A DNA stretch of 12,769 nucleotides, taken from the NCBI GenBank assembly GCA_946480825.1, contig CAMLLG010000091.1, positions 1 to 12,769 of the forward strand, written 5' to 3'. Positions 1-8,013 of the stretch are shown here, one piece after another; the stretch's first letter is position 1; each line of letters opens with the position of its first letter. This stretch comes from an uncultured Lysobacteraceae bacterium (GTDB lineage: Bacteria > Pseudomonadota > Gammaproteobacteria > Xanthomonadales > Xanthomonadaceae). Under the pieces are notes generated by a model. That model was not told where the DNA came from. It did no database searches and saw only the letters and a program-made list of their open reading frames with translations. Position numbers and translations under genes: made by a program.

Positions 1-529
1 GCGGCCGCCGCGCCATGCTGCCGTCGGCGTTGAGGATCTCCACCAGCACGCCGGCCGGCTCGAAGCCCGCCAGCAGCGCCAGATCGCTCGCGGCTTCGGT
101 ATGCCCGGCCCGGTTCAGCACGCCGCCGGGCTGCGCCATCAGCGGAAAGATGTGCCCCGGCTGCGACAGGTCATCGGGCTTCGCGTCCGGCCGCACCGCC
201 GTGCGGATGGTGTGCGCGCGGTCGTAGGCGCTGATGCCGGTGGTCACGCCCTCGGCCGCTTCGATGCTGACGGTGAAATTGGTGCCGTGCGGCGAGGTAT
301 TGTCGCGCACCATCGGCGGCAGGCCGAGCTGGCGGCACCGCTCGCGGATCAACGACAGGCACACCAGGCCGCGCGCGTGCGTGACCATGAAATTGATGTC
401 CTGCGGCCGCACGAGTTCGGCGGCCATGATCAGGTCGCCCTCGTTCTCGCGGTCCTCGTCGTCGACGATGACGACCATGCGGCCGGCGCGAATCTCGTCC
501 AGCAATTCCGGAATGCTCGCGAAACTCAT
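1..529 (-). CDS. ribB: 3,4-dihydroxy-2-butanone 4-phosphate synthase, 5' part
   Basis: This enzyme converts ribulose 5-phosphate to 3,4-dihydroxy-2-butanone 4-phosphate plus formate, supplying the four-carbon unit of riboflavin in the cytoplasm. The visible 176 residues carry the family's acidic metal/substrate loop [10 protein letters not shown] (residues 23-32), followed by [14 protein letters not shown], the THARGLVC segment, and [13 protein letters not shown]. Near the cut end is the [11 protein letters not shown] block with the conserved His and Glu. The start ATG (527-529) overlaps the ribE stop as ATGA, which suggests translational coupling. The gene runs off the left edge, so it cannot be seen whether it is a stand-alone RibB or a RibBA fusion with a GTP cyclohydrolase II-like domain, as is common in this group of bacteria. 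The identification of the visible domain is firm. Confidence 0.96.
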   Translation of the reverse strand, partial: MSFASIPELLDEIRAGRMVVIVDDEDRENEGDLIMAAELVRPQDINFMVTHARGLVCLSLIRERCRQLGLPPMVRDNTSPHGTNFTVSIEAAEGVTTGISAYDRAHTIRTAVRPDAKPDDLSQPGHIFPLMAQPGGVLNRAGHTEAASDLALLAGFEPAGVLVEILNADGSMARRP

Positions 530-1128
530 GACACCTCTCGTGCGGACAGCAGTCGCTCGACGTAGCGCGCGACCAGATCGACTTCCAGATTCACCGCGGC
601 GCCGACCTGCGTCGTGGCGAACGCGGTCTGCGATACGGTGTGCGGGATCAACGCGACCTCGAAGCCCTCGGCGTCCACCGCGTTCACGGTGAGGCTGACG
701 CCGTCGACGCAGATCGACCCCTTGGTCGCGATGTATTTCAGCAGCCGCGCCGGCGCGGCGAAACGCCAGCGCTGCGCGCGCGCATCCTCGTGCACCGACA
801 GCACGCGGCCGAGGCCGTCGACATGGCCGCTGACCAGATGCCCGCCGAGGCGATCGGTGGGACGCATCGCGCGTTCGAGGTTCACCGCATGACCGACCGC
901 GAGTTCGCCCAGCGTGGTCAGCGCCAGCGTTTCCGTCGACGCATCGGCGGCGAAAGACGCCGCATCGAACTCGATCACGGTCAGGCAGACGCCGCTGACC
1001 GCGATGCTCTCGCCCAGCGACACGTCCGCGAACGGCAGGCTGCCGACGCCGATGCGCAGGCGCAGATCGCCGCCGCGCGGTTCGAGCGCGAGCACGCGGC
1101 CCACGCCTTCGATCAGACCGGTGAACAT
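526..1128 (-). CDS. ribE: riboflavin synthase, alpha chain
   Basis: Riboflavin synthase dismutates two molecules of 6,7-dimethyl-8-ribityllumazine into riboflavin and a pyrimidinedione, the last step of riboflavin synthesis. The product is 200 residues, normal for the family, and shows the two tandem lumazine-binding barrels. The first barrel has [12 protein letters not shown] at the N-terminus and [13 protein letters not shown]. The second has [11 protein letters not shown], then [14 protein letters not shown] and the LIPHT motif. The start is set by the canonical MFTG N-terminus and by AAGGAA (1135-1140) 6 bases upstream. The long upstream open frame in the same phase is ribD antiphase noise and was not used. 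The gene overlaps ribB at its 3' end by ATGA and overlaps a methyltransferase remnant at its 5' end by TGATG. It is usually named ribE (ribC in E. coli). Confidence 0.97.
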   Translation of the reverse strand: MFTGLIEGVGRVLALEPRGGDLRLRIGVGSLPFADVSLGESIAVSGVCLTVIEFDAASFAADASTETLALTTLGELAVGHAVNLERAMRPTDRLGGHLVSGHVDGLGRVLSVHEDARAQRWRFAAPARLLKYIATKGSICVDGVSLTVNAVDAEGFEVALIPHTVSQTAFATTQVGAAVNLEVDLVARYVERLLSAREVS

Positions 1129-1268
1129 CAGGGTTTCCTTCTGGCATGCACGAACAATGGCCAGCGCAGCGGCGCCGGGCCGGCCTTCAATGACTGCGGA
1201 TAATCGGGACGCGCACTGGCGTACTGCGCGGCGACCGCGGAGAAATGATCGGGAAAGCGCCCGGGCAC
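1128..1268 (-). pseudogene. remnant of a class I SAM-dependent methyltransferase (internally deleted)
   Basis: This 46-codon frame sits between ribD and ribE. Residues 5-24 (with DHFSAVAAQYASARPDYP) match the opening of a common methyltransferase family in which a Phe-x-x-x-A-x-x-Y-x-x-x-RP-x-YP segment precedes the SAM-binding fold. The last residues ([12 protein letters not shown]) resemble the closing strand of the same family, typically an R/W-WPL-x-x-R pattern. Everything between them, including the glycine-rich SAM motif, is absent. The simplest reading is an in-frame internal deletion of about 200 codons. I chose GTG at 1266-1268 as the notional start, but no good ribosome binding site precedes it and the frame is open further upstream through ribD. 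The stop overlaps the ribE ATG as TGATG, so if translated it could still couple ribE translation. The family match is by recognition only. Confidence 0.55.
1135..1140 (-). promoter_or_regulatory. ribosome binding site of ribE inside the methyltransferase remnant
   Basis: AAGGAA on the minus strand lies 6 bases upstream of the ribE ATG, within the last codons of the remnant frame. It fixes the ribE start at 1128 and shows that ribE can recruit ribosomes itself, without relying only on reinitiation at the TGATG overlap. Confidence 0.7.
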
Positions 1269-1303
1269 GGAATCGCCGCCGGGCCGGGGGCGATCGCTCC
1301 CGC

Positions 1304-2416
1304 TCACGCCTCGCGCTCCGGACGCAGCAGCAGCCGCAGATCGTCGCCGAGGCGGCGCGTCTCCGCCGTGCGCAGATGCAGGCGCTGGGCCATGTCGTCG
1401 ATGCGCAGACCGTCGAACAGCGGACGCGCGTCGGCGCCGAGCAGGATCGGCGCGACATACAGCAGGACTTCGTCGACGAGTCCGGCGCGCAACAGCGCAC
1501 CGGCGAGGGTCGCGCCGGCCTCGACCTGGACCTCGTTGATCTGGCGCGCGGCCAACGCCTGCAGCACCGCGTCGAGGTCGAGCAGGCCATCGCGCATGCG
1601 CACCGCAGTGTGCGCGGCATCGAAACCGCGCGGCGGCTTGGCGTCGGACGCGTGGAAATACAGGGTCGGCGCATCGCCGGCGCGGATGTGGCCGCGACCG
1701 ACGGTGGCGAGGCCGGGATCGAGCACCACGCGCAGCGGCGGCACGAACGGCGTGTCGTCGTCGAAGCGCACCGTCAACTGCGGATCGTCGACGAGCACGG
1801 TGCCGGCACCGGTGAGCAGGGCGCCGGCGCGCGCACGCCAGTGCATCACGTCGCGGCGCGAGGCCTCGCCGCTGATCCATTTCGAATCGCCGTTGGCGAG
1901 CGCGGTGCGGCCATCGAGACTGCTCGCCAGCTTCACCCGCACCCACGGGCGCTTGCGCTCGACGCGCGAGAGGAAGCCGCGATTCAGGCGTCGCGCCGCG
2001 GCGGCCATCAGCCCGTGTTCGACCGCGATGCCGGCCGCGCGCAGCGCATCGAAACCGGCGCCGTCGACCTGCGGGAACGGGTCGCGCATCGCCGCGACCA
2101 CGCGCCCCACGCCGGCGGCGATCAGCGCTTCGGCGCAGGGGCCGGTGCGCCCGGTGTGCGCGCAGGGTTCGAGGGTCACGTAGACGGTGGCGCCGCGCGC
2201 GCGATCGCCCGCGGCCTGCAGCGCGACGATCTCGGCGTGCGGACCGCCGGCGACCGCATGCCAGCCTTCTCCGACCACCTCGTCGCCATGCGCGATCACG
2301 CAGCCGACCATCGGATTCGGTTTCGTGGTGTACGCGCCGCGTTCGGCGAGGCGCAGCGCCTGCGCCATCATCGCGTGGTCGGTCGCGGAAAAGACCGCCG
2401 TGCCCGCCGCGCTCAT
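1304..2416 (-). CDS. ribD: bifunctional riboflavin deaminase/reductase RibD
   Basis: RibD catalyses two steps after GTP cyclohydrolase II: zinc-dependent deamination of the diaminopyrimidine ring and NADPH-dependent reduction of the ribose to ribitol. The product is 370 residues, normal length. The N-terminal deaminase domain (about 10-145) has KPNPMVGCV (32-40), the catalytic HAE (60-62) and the zinc site [12 protein letters not shown] with Cys85 and Cys94. The C-terminal reductase domain (about 155-370) begins [17 protein letters not shown] and includes the late block [14 protein letters not shown]. All expected catalytic residues are present. The start ATG (2414-2416) overlaps the nrdR stop as ATGA, so it is the second or third gene of the glyA/nrdR transcription unit. 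No FMN riboswitch can lie directly in front of it because there is no gap. Confidence 0.97.
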   Translation of the reverse strand: MSAAGTAVFSATDHAMMAQALRLAERGAYTTKPNPMVGCVIAHGDEVVGEGWHAVAGGPHAEIVALQAAGDRARGATVYVTLEPCAHTGRTGPCAEALIAAGVGRVVAAMRDPFPQVDGAGFDALRAAGIAVEHGLMAAAARRLNRGFLSRVERKRPWVRVKLASSLDGRTALANGDSKWISGEASRRDVMHWRARAGALLTGAGTVLVDDPQLTVRFDDDTPFVPPLRVVLDPGLATVGRGHIRAGDAPTLYFHASDAKPPRGFDAAHTAVRMRDGLLDLDAVLQALAARQINEVQVEAGATLAGALLRAGLVDEVLLYVAPILLGADARPLFDGLRIDDMAQRLHLRTAETRRLGDDLRLLLRPEREA

Positions 2417-2949
2417 CGCTTCTTCTTGTCCTTGTCGGCATGCCGGTCGAACGGCACCACCTCGCCGCCGAGCAGCGGCAGTTGGCCCTCGCCCGGCAGC
2501 TCGCGCTCCAGCCGATCGAGTTCCTCGCGGAAATCGGCCACGTCCTCGAACGCGCGATACACCGACGCGAAACGCACGAAGGCGACGTGATCGAGCTTGC
2601 GCAGTTCGCCCATCACGAATTCGCCGACGCGCCGCGACGGCAATTCGCGTTCGGTGGTCATCCGCAACTGATGCACGACCGAACGCACCGCCGCTTCGAT
2701 CTGCTCTTCCGACACCGGGCGTTTGTGCAGCGCGCGATCGAAGCCGTGGCGCAGCTTGCGCGCGTCGAAGTGTTCGCGCCTGCCGTCGGACTTGATGATC
2801 GCCGGCAGCTTCAGTTCCACCGTTTCCAGCGTGCTGAACCGCTCGCCGCAGGCCTCGCATTCGCGCCGGCGACGGATCGTCGCACCGTCTTCGCTGACGC
2901 GCGAATCGATGACCCGGGTGTTGTCGTGCTGGCAGAAGGGGCAGTGCAT
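2413..2949 (-). CDS. nrdR: transcriptional repressor NrdR
   Basis: NrdR senses ATP/dATP and represses ribonucleotide reductase operons by binding NrdR boxes. The protein is 178 residues. It starts with a zinc ribbon (Cys3-x-x-Cys6 and Cys31-x-x-Cys34, with the basic TIRRRREC stretch between) and continues with an ATP-cone domain (about 49-139) containing [14 protein letters not shown] and the [13 protein letters not shown] block. Beyond the cone is a C-terminal tail of roughly 30 residues ending DKDKKKR, somewhat longer than the typical 150-170 residue NrdR. The nrdR-ribD neighbourhood is widespread in gammaproteobacteria. It is preceded by a 92-bp gap filled with GTAG-type palindromes and so may depend on readthrough from glyA. 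No NrdR box was recognised in the window. Confidence 0.97.
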   Translation of the reverse strand: MHCPFCQHDNTRVIDSRVSEDGATIRRRRECEACGERFSTLETVELKLPAIIKSDGRREHFDARKLRHGFDRALHKRPVSEEQIEAAVRSVVHQLRMTTERELPSRRVGEFVMGELRKLDHVAFVRFASVYRAFEDVADFREELDRLERELPGEGQLPLLGGEVVPFDRHADKDKKKR

Positions 2950-2960
2950 GTCGGATCGAT

Positions 2961-3035
2961 GTAGGGCGGGCTCAAGCCCGCCGATCTCCGTTGTAGCGAC
3001 CCGTTCGGCGGGCCGGGGCCTGCCCTACGGGTCGC
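2961..3035. repeat. cluster of GTAG-headed palindromes (REP/BIME-like) in the glyA-nrdR gap
   Basis: Unit 1 (plus) is GTAG at 2961-2964 followed by the stem GGCGGGCT-ca-AGCCCGCC (2965-2982). Unit 2 is in inverted orientation: on the minus strand GTAG (3028-3025) is followed by GGCAGGCC-cc-GGCCCGCC (3024-3007), the same stem with one mismatch. A further GTAG at 2993-2996 begins GCGACCCG (2996-3003), which pairs with CGGGTCGC (3028-3035) and encloses unit 2. Paired, inverted, tetranucleotide-headed palindromes are the hallmark of the REP elements known in Stenotrophomonas and relatives (GTAG type). Such elements are mobilised by RAYT transposases encoded elsewhere. The cluster may also stabilise or attenuate the glyA transcript. 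Confidence 0.65.
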
Positions 3036-3041
3036 GGGGGT

Positions 3042-4292
3042 TCAACCGTAAACCGGAAATTTCCGGCACTGCGCCGTCACCGCTTCGCGGACGCGGGCGA
3101 TGACCGCTTCGTCCGTCGGTGCGTCCAGCACGTCGCAGATCCAGTGCGCCAACTCAATGCAATCCGCTTCCAGGTAACCGCGGGTGGTGACCGCGGGCGT
3201 GCCGATGCGCAGGCCGGAGGTGTAGACCGGCTTCTGCGGGTCGTTCGGCACCGCGTTCTTGTTGACGGTGATGTGGGCGCGGCCGAGGGCTTCTTCCGCA
3301 TCCTTGCCCGTGATGCCCTTGCCGATCATGTCGACCAGCATCAGATGGTTCTGCGTACCGCCGGAGACGATCTTGTAGCCGCGGGCGATGATGGTGTCCG
3401 CCATCGCCTGCGCGTTCTTCACCACCTGCTGCTGATAGGTCTTGAACTCCGGCTCCAGCGCTTCCTTGAACGCGACCGCCTTGGCCGCGATCACGTGCAT
3501 CAGCGGGCCGCCCTGCAGGCCCGGGAAGACGAGCGACTGGAACTTCTTCTCCAGTTCTTCGTTGGCCTTGCAGATGATGAAACCGCCGCGCGGGCCGCGC
3601 AGGGTCTTGTGGGTGGTCGAGGTGACGACGTGCGCGTGCGGCACCGGGTTCGGGTAGACGCCGGCGGCGACCAGGCCGGCGACGTGCGCCATGTCCACGA
3701 ACAGGTAGGCGCCGACCTTGTCGGCGATGGCGCGGAAGCGCGCCCAGTCGATGATCTGCGAGTAGGCGGAGAAGCCGGCCACCACCATCTTCGGCTTGTG
3801 CTCCAGCGCAAGCCTTTCGACTTCGTCGTAGTCGATCAGGCCCTGGTCGTTCACGCCGTACTGCACGGCGTTGAACAGCTTGCCCGAGGCATTGACCTTG
3901 GCGCCGTGGGTCAGGTGGCCGCCGTGGGCCAGGCTCATGCCCAGGATGGTGTCGCCGGGGTTCAGCAGGGCGAAGTACACGGCCTGGTTGGCCTGCGAAC
4001 CGGAATGCGGCTGCACGTTGGCGTAGTCGGCGCCGAACAGCTGCTTCACGCGGTCGATCGCCAGCTGCTCGGCGATGTCCACGTACTCGCAACCGCCGTA
4101 GTAGCGCTTGTGCGGGTAGCCCTCGGCGTACTTGTTGGTCAGCACGCTGCCCTGGGCCTCCAGCACGCGGGGGCTGGCGTAGTTCTCGCTGGCGATCAGC
4201 TCGACGTGATCCTCCTGCCGGCGCGCCTCGTGGGCGATGGCCTGGGCCAGTTCGGGATCGTAGGTTTCGATGCGGGCGTCGCGCGGGAACAT
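3042..4292 (-). CDS. glyA: serine hydroxymethyltransferase
   Basis: This PLP enzyme interconverts serine plus tetrahydrofolate with glycine plus 5,10-methylene-tetrahydrofolate and is the main source of one-carbon units. The product is 416 residues, close to the 417 of E. coli GlyA. Visible signatures are [10 protein letters not shown] (31-40), the [19 protein letters not shown] block, [10 protein letters not shown], the cofactor aspartate in [10 protein letters not shown] (Asp200), and the PLP lysine Lys229 in [13 protein letters not shown]. The start is supported by GGAG (4298-4301) 5 bases before the ATG and by the family N-terminus. A TACAAT -10 box lies 36 bases upstream. It is the first gene of the minus-strand run leading to nrdR and the rib genes, with a REP cluster between glyA and nrdR. 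Confidence 0.98.
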   Translation of the reverse strand: MFPRDARIETYDPELAQAIAHEARRQEDHVELIASENYASPRVLEAQGSVLTNKYAEGYPHKRYYGGCEYVDIAEQLAIDRVKQLFGADYANVQPHSGSQANQAVYFALLNPGDTILGMSLAHGGHLTHGAKVNASGKLFNAVQYGVNDQGLIDYDEVERLALEHKPKMVVAGFSAYSQIIDWARFRAIADKVGAYLFVDMAHVAGLVAAGVYPNPVPHAHVVTSTTHKTLRGPRGGFIICKANEELEKKFQSLVFPGLQGGPLMHVIAAKAVAFKEALEPEFKTYQQQVVKNAQAMADTIIARGYKIVSGGTQNHLMLVDMIGKGITGKDAEEALGRAHITVNKNAVPNDPQKPVYTSGLRIGTPAVTTRGYLEADCIELAHWICDVLDAPTDEAVIARVREAVTAQCRKFPVYG

Positions 4293-4327
4293 CGGGTCTC
4301 CGGGGGCAAGAGCGGGCGGGATGGCCG

Positions 4328-4333
4328 ATTGTA
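4328..4333 (-). promoter_or_regulatory. probable glyA promoter -10 box
   Basis: TACAAT on the minus strand lies in a short GC-rich gap, just downstream of the terminator of the preceding gene and 35 bases before the glyA start. The predicted 5' leader would be about 30 bases. No convincing -35 box is visible at 16-18 bases, so this rests on the -10 match and the position. Confidence 0.5.
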
Positions 4334-4361
4334 GCTCGCCCGGCCTCCGCCGACCCGGCCC

Positions 4362-4391
4362 CGGAAAGCGAAAAGCGCGCCGGAGCGCGCT
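4362..4391 (-). terminator. rho-independent terminator of the RcnB-like gene
   Basis: On the minus strand a 7-bp perfect stem AGCGCGC-tccg-GCGCGCT (4391-4374) is followed by TTTTCGCTTTCC, a T-rich tail. It starts 23 bases after the stop codon of the RcnB-like gene and ends before the glyA -10 box, separating the two transcription units. Confidence 0.8.
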
Positions 4392-4413
4392 CTTCGGGGA
4401 CCTCGGGGCCTGT

Positions 4414-4923
4414 TCAGTGGTGCAGAAGCAGGTCGGCGATGATGCCGGTGGCGATGGCGACCATCAGCAGGTTGCCGCGGTCGTCGCGGACCCAGTGGTA
4501 GCCGCGAGGGGGGCGGCGCACGTGGTAGTGGCCGTAGTCGTTCACCACGTAGACCGGACCGCGGTAATAGTCGCGATAGCGCTGTCCCACGGCCCAGCGA
4601 TGGTAGTGGGGGGCCGGGCGGTAGACCACGCGCGGCGGGACGTAATACCGGCGGTCGTCATAATAACGGTCGTACCGGCGGTCATCCCGGCGCCCGTCGT
4701 GATAGCCATGGCGATAGGCCTGGCGCTGGTCGCGGCGGTCATGGCGGTCGTCCCGGCGATCATCGCGCCAGTCGCGGCGGTCGTCCCTGCGGTCGTCCCG
4801 ATGGTCGTAGCGGTGCGAGCGGCCCCGGTCGTGGCCGCGATCGTCGCGCGCCAGCACGGGAGCGGTGACGGCGAAGGCCAGGACGGCACAGGCCATGCCC
4901 TGGAAAAGACGCTTGGTGTTCAT
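4414..4923 (-). CDS. RcnB-like secreted protein with Arg/Asp-rich region
   Basis: The 169-residue product has a signal peptide (MNTKRL, a hydrophobic core at 10-22, probable cleavage after PVLA at 25). A very polar region (26-94) follows, dominated by Arg, Asp, His and Tyr in RDDRR-type repeats. The C-terminal domain (about 104-169) has the RcnB family pattern: [30 protein letters not shown], then [17 protein letters not shown]. The family founder, E. coli RcnB, is a periplasmic protein needed for nickel/cobalt homeostasis. Members outside enterics are mostly uncharacterised, and no metal transporter gene lies next to this one. I chose the ATG at 4921-4923 (GAGG about 8 bases upstream, signal peptide starting at once) rather than the ATG seven codons earlier. 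The gene is transcribed divergently from ettA and has its own terminator. Family assignment is fairly secure; function is not. Confidence 0.85.
   Translation of the reverse strand: MNTKRLFQGMACAVLAFAVTAPVLARDDRGHDRGRSHRYDHRDDRRDDRRDWRDDRRDDRHDRRDQRQAYRHGYHDGRRDDRRYDRYYDDRRYYVPPRVVYRPAPHYHRWAVGQRYRDYYRGPVYVVNDYGHYHVRRPPRGYHWVRDDRGNLLMVAIATGIIADLLLHH
4726..4806 (-). repeat. degenerate RDDRR-coding repeat in the RcnB-like gene
   Basis: Residues about 40-66 of the RcnB-like protein are built of imperfect [16 protein letters not shown] and HDRRD units. At DNA level the plus strand shows repeated cggtcgtc/cggtcatc motifs of about 9-12 bases with variants. Such tracts expand and contract by slippage and explain the hydrophobic Val/Ala-rich antisense frame in the same place. 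Confidence 0.6.
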
Positions 4924-4961
4924 GGAAAGCCCTCTGTGTGGCACGTGAGCCCATCATGCCG

Positions 4962-4990
4962 ATTGCATCTGAACCGATTCCGGCTGGAAA
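4962..4990 (-). promoter_or_regulatory. weak candidate promoter of the RcnB-like gene
   Basis: On the minus strand TTTCCA (4990-4985) and TGCAAT (4967-4962), each matching four of six sigma-70 consensus bases, are separated by exactly 17 bases. They would start transcription about 30-35 bases before the ATG. The match is weak and could be chance. Confidence 0.25.
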
Positions 4991-5060
4991 ACGGTTACGG
5001 CCGCGTCAATGGCAGGTTAGCGGAACGTGTTCAGCCGCCGGTCGGCACGGCCGGAGCGGC

Positions 5061-5066
5061 TATAAT
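5061..5066 (+). promoter_or_regulatory. probable ettA promoter -10 box
   Basis: A perfect TATAAT in very GC-rich DNA, 73 bases before the ettA ATG. No consensus -35 box stands 16-18 bases upstream. The leader of about 65 bases is rich in C and contains a short CCGGC/GCCGG inverted repeat (5104-5108 and 5114-5118). Confidence 0.6.
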
Positions 5067-5139
5067 CGCCGCCTTCCCTTCTGCCTCCCCGCCCGCCGCC
5101 GAACCGGCCGGGCGCCGGGGCCTGCGTACCGGAGCCTGC

Positions 5140-6807
<1,668 letters not shown>

Positions 6808-6812
6808 GATCC

Positions 6813-6837
6813 ACGCCCGCCTTCATGGCGGGCGTTT
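6813..6837 (+). terminator. terminator hairpin after ettA
   Basis: A 9-bp perfect stem, ACGCCCGCC (6813-6821) and GGCGGGCGT (6827-6835), with loop TTCAT and a short TTT tail, lies 5 bases after the ettA stop. The short tail makes it a modest intrinsic terminator by consensus, but the position fits well. Confidence 0.75.
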
Positions 6838-6937
6838 CGCATCCGCCGCGGACGACGTTTCCGAACTGAGGCACAGTTCACCGGATCGACGCCGCGGGAA
6901 CGGCCGCAAGTCCTTACGTCCGACACCCGACTTTGAA

Positions 6938-7792
6938 ATGATGACCGAGACCCCGAGCCAGAAGACCCCCGAGCCGATGCGAGGCTTCATCGACCGCCTG
7001 CAGGACCGCTGGCTGCACGCCGACACCCTCGTCTGCGTCGGGCTGGACCCCGAGCCCGCGAAGTTCCCGGCCCGCTTCGCCCACGACCCGGACGCGATCT
7101 TCAACTTCTGTCGCGACATCATCGACGCCACCGCGCCCTACGTCTGCGCATTCAAGCCGCAGATCGCGCATTTCGCGGCAGCCCACGCGGAAGAAGCGTT
7201 GCGCATGCTGATCATGCACATCGGTTTCCGCCATCCGGGCATCCCGGTGATCCTGGACAGCAAGCGCGGCGACATCGGCAGCACGGCGCAGCACTACGCC
7301 AGCGAAGCGTTCGAACGCTATGCCGCCGACGCGGTGACGGTGAACCCGTATCTCGGCCGCGATTCGGTGCAGCCCTTCCTCGACCGCGCCGACAAGGGCG
7401 TGGTGATCCTGTGCCGCACCTCCAATCCCGGCGCCGGCGATCTGCAGGACATGGTCGTGGGCGGCCGTCCTCTGTACCAGCATGTCGCCGAGAAGATCGC
7501 CCGCGACTGGAACGACAACGGCAACTGCGCGCTGGTGGTCGGCGCGACCTGGCCGGACCAGCTGCGCGAAGTCCGCGCACTGGTCGGCAACGTGCCGTTC
7601 CTGGTGCCGGGCATCGGCGCGCAGGGCGGCGACGTGGAAGCGGTGGTGCGCAACGCCAAGACCGCGGACGGCACCGGGCTGATCGTCAGCTCGTCGCGCG
7701 CGATCCTCTACGCCTCCAACGGCGACGATTACGCCGAAGCCGCCGCGCACGCCGCGCGCGCGCTGCGCGACGAGATCAATCGTCATCGCTGA
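6938..7792 (+). CDS. pyrF: orotidine 5'-phosphate decarboxylase, subfamily 2
   Basis: PyrF decarboxylates OMP to UMP, the last step of de novo pyrimidine synthesis. The 284-residue product has the longer subfamily 2 layout: [15 protein letters not shown] opening ([11 protein letters not shown], 30-40), [10 protein letters not shown] (70-79), the catalytic LDSKRGDIG with Asp107, Lys109 and Asp112, [46 protein letters not shown] and the closing [10 protein letters not shown]. The start is uncertain. ATG codons at 6938 and 6941 have no clear ribosome binding site. ATG at 6977, just before [11 protein letters not shown], would match where many homologues begin. The gene stands alone between the ettA terminator and the following anchor-protein gene. 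No pyrimidine-type attenuator was recognised in the 130-base upstream gap. Confidence 0.95.
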   Translation: MMTETPSQKTPEPMRGFIDRLQDRWLHADTLVCVGLDPEPAKFPARFAHDPDAIFNFCRDIIDATAPYVCAFKPQIAHFAAAHAEEALRMLIMHIGFRHPGIPVILDSKRGDIGSTAQHYASEAFERYAADAVTVNPYLGRDSVQPFLDRADKGVVILCRTSNPGAGDLQDMVVGGRPLYQHVAEKIARDWNDNGNCALVVGATWPDQLREVRALVGNVPFLVPGIGAQGGDVEAVVRNAKTADGTGLIVSSSRAILYASNGDDYAEAAAHAARALRDEINRHR

Positions 7793-8013
7793 CATCGCAT
7801 CGGCCGCGACTACGACGGCGCGATCGTGCGGGGCTATCGGTGCATCCTCACGGGTCTCGGGGGCGGACCGTGATGCGAATCACCTCGTGGCGATGAGGCA
7901 AGGGATACCGTAGCGCCATTCCGCGCTGGACGCGGTCGGCTGCAGGCGCGCGCGAACATCGGCGCGGCGCTCGGACGATCGATGAGATCGAGCAAAGGAT
8001 TCCGGAGAAGACG
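7793..8013. other. intergenic region with an imperfect inverted repeat
   Basis: No gene is supported in this 221-base gap. It contains one imperfect inverted repeat: GCATC-ct-CACGG (7842-7853) against CCGTGATGC (7868-7876), with a GC-rich loop and no T tail. It could be a weak pyrF terminator. Upstream elements of the following gene were not recognised beyond its GGAG ribosome binding site (8004-8007). Confidence 0.3.

Noticed and set aside
914..2590. 558-codon open frame on the plus strand across the rib genes.
   Set aside because: It is antisense to ribE and ribD, whose catalytic motifs are clear. The Arg/Ala-rich composition is typical of shadow frames in GC-rich DNA.
4270..5139. Long open frame in front of ettA, including a hydrophobic Val/Ala/Ile stretch that looks like membrane helices.
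   Set aside because: The hydrophobic stretch is the antisense of the RDDRR-coding repeats of the RcnB-like gene. The frame contains the ettA promoter box, and EttA has its normal length and start at 5140.
6897..6923. ECF-sigma-like promoter upstream of pyrF: GGAAC, 16 bases, GTCCGA.
   Set aside because: The spacing is shorter than usual, the match is short enough to arise by chance in GC-rich DNA, and an extracytoplasmic stress promoter is unexpected for pyrF.
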